DNA of 64,000 bases from CAZDXB01 sp964509335 (GTDB lineage Bacteria > Bacteroidota > Ignavibacteria > Kapaibacteriales > UBA2268). Location of the stretch: contig CAZDXB010000006.1 in NCBI GenBank assembly GCA_964509335.1, forward strand, positions 78,680 to 142,679. Reading direction: 5' to 3'. Made by a program: the position numbers and the translations under genes. Below, piece after piece: positions 63,407-64,000 of the stretch (positions are counted from its first letter, which is position 1; each line of letters begins with the position of its first letter). The notes beneath the pieces are model-generated. The model searched no databases, was not told the DNA's origin, and saw nothing but the letters and a program-made list of their open reading frames with translations.

Positions 63407-64000
63407 ATGACAATAAGCGACGTAGAGACAGGAAAGCAAATCTTAAACGCGTTGTATGGGGAAAAGCAACAGTGGCTTGATATTGAAATTGGCGACCCCG
63501 GAGGATTCGACGAAGAACAGAGCAATTGGGATAATTTGTATTTCCAAGATAACTATGAATTGGATCCTTGGGATTATTTGTCCACAGGAGCTTTGTATTT
63601 ATCTTATGGCGGCGGTGGCGGAAGCGAGGAAAACGAAGAGAATACAAACAAGGAAAGCGAACCCGTCAACGAAGGCGAAAGAACTGGAGAGGAAAGCGGA
63701 GAGACGGAAAATGGGAATGGGAAAACTGATTCTAATTGGAGTTTAAAAGGATTNNNNNNNNNNTCTAAAAAATATTGGCACAGTTACAAATTTGTTTTTT
63801 AATTGGCTTTCTGGTTCAGGTGGAGGGGCTGATAACACTGAGGTGTTTGTTAATGATGAGGTTACAGCCGCCTTAAAAAATTCAATAGGCGTAAGTAAAG
63901 CAAGAGAATATTTTTATGATAAATATGAAGACGCTGAAAGCTATGAAGGAGCAAACGTAACGGATTTCGGCGGTGAATTTGGTTTATCAGGGATACTAAA
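63194..64000 (+). CDS. Orphan Rhs cassette 3: core end plus tip, interrupted by assembly gap, runs off the window
   Basis: ATG 63194 starts the core (ERQEKI...KDPSGL). A linker follows with GGGGGSEENEENTNKESE and similar. A run of 10 N (63754-63763) breaks the frame: beyond it the frame shifted from the first continues with LFFNWLSGSGGGADN, VFVNDEVTAALKNSIGVS, AREYFYDKYEDAESYEG and VTDFGGEFGL, a pattern seen at Bacteroidota Rhs ends. The true gap length is unknown, so the whole is probably a single gene whose 3' end and immunity gene lie outside the window. Confidence 0.6.
63754..63763. other. Assembly gap (10 N)
   Basis: Ten unresolved bases lie inside cassette 3. A fixed-length placeholder is likely. 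It sits close to three near-identical repeats, the usual reason for a break, so the order and number of cassettes should be checked. Confidence 0.95.

Overview
The window reads as chromosome of a Gram-negative, respiratory bacterium of the Fibrobacteres-Chlorobi-Bacteroidetes (FCB) superphylum. Support: several secreted proteins end in Por/type IX-type sorting or FlgD-like domains, one is a very large gingipain-family (C25) peptidase, and many are lipoproteins or beta-barrels. PdxB, a long KamA and a DUF3098 protein also fit. I cannot name a genus. UGA is used as a stop codon. No tRNA, rRNA or CRISPR array was seen.

Layout. 1-9.9 kb: a respiratory module. A CCG-domain iron-sulfur protein is cut by the left edge, then come a sensor kinase and two response regulators on the minus strand, then a four-gene Hmc/Dsr-like transmembrane redox complex whose NrfD subunit is fused to a six-haem cytochrome. 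10.1-16.9 kb: a complete phosphate regulon (pstSCAB-phoU-phoB-phoR) behind three TTAACA-type repeats at an 11-base period. 16.9-19.1 kb: a small accessory stretch with an AT-rich unknown protein, a MntA-type nucleotidyltransferase and a DUF6398 protein. 19.3-34.7 kb: membrane pyrophosphatase, a secreted transglutaminase-like protein, an arsC/thioredoxin-lipoprotein/outer-membrane trio, a REC-PAS kinase, the C25 peptidase and Era. 34.9-51.8 kb: mostly housekeeping genes (rimO, a KamA homologue, icd, an EF-G, pdxB, panB, rtcB) with lipoproteins between them. 51.8-57.1 kb: a minus-strand envelope cluster containing CcmB and an IgGFc-binding-domain barrel protein. 57.2-59.9 kb: maf, a metallophosphoesterase and a PLP-dependent dehydratase.

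The last 4 kb (60.0-64.0 kb) is the most unusual part. Three nearly identical copies of an Rhs core C-terminus, about 190-225 bases each, are each joined to a different tip. The first two are followed by a different small gene that looks like a cognate immunity protein (one membrane protein, one lipoprotein). No long Rhs shell lies upstream of any copy. This has the architecture of an orphan polymorphic-toxin cassette array, a possible reservoir for swapping toxin tips. A 10-base N run lies inside the third cassette, so assembly of this repeat region needs care.

Short palindromic repeats are scattered through the intergenic DNA. One 154-base element (34704-34857) has near-perfect terminal inverted repeats and a decayed relative at about 9884-10020.
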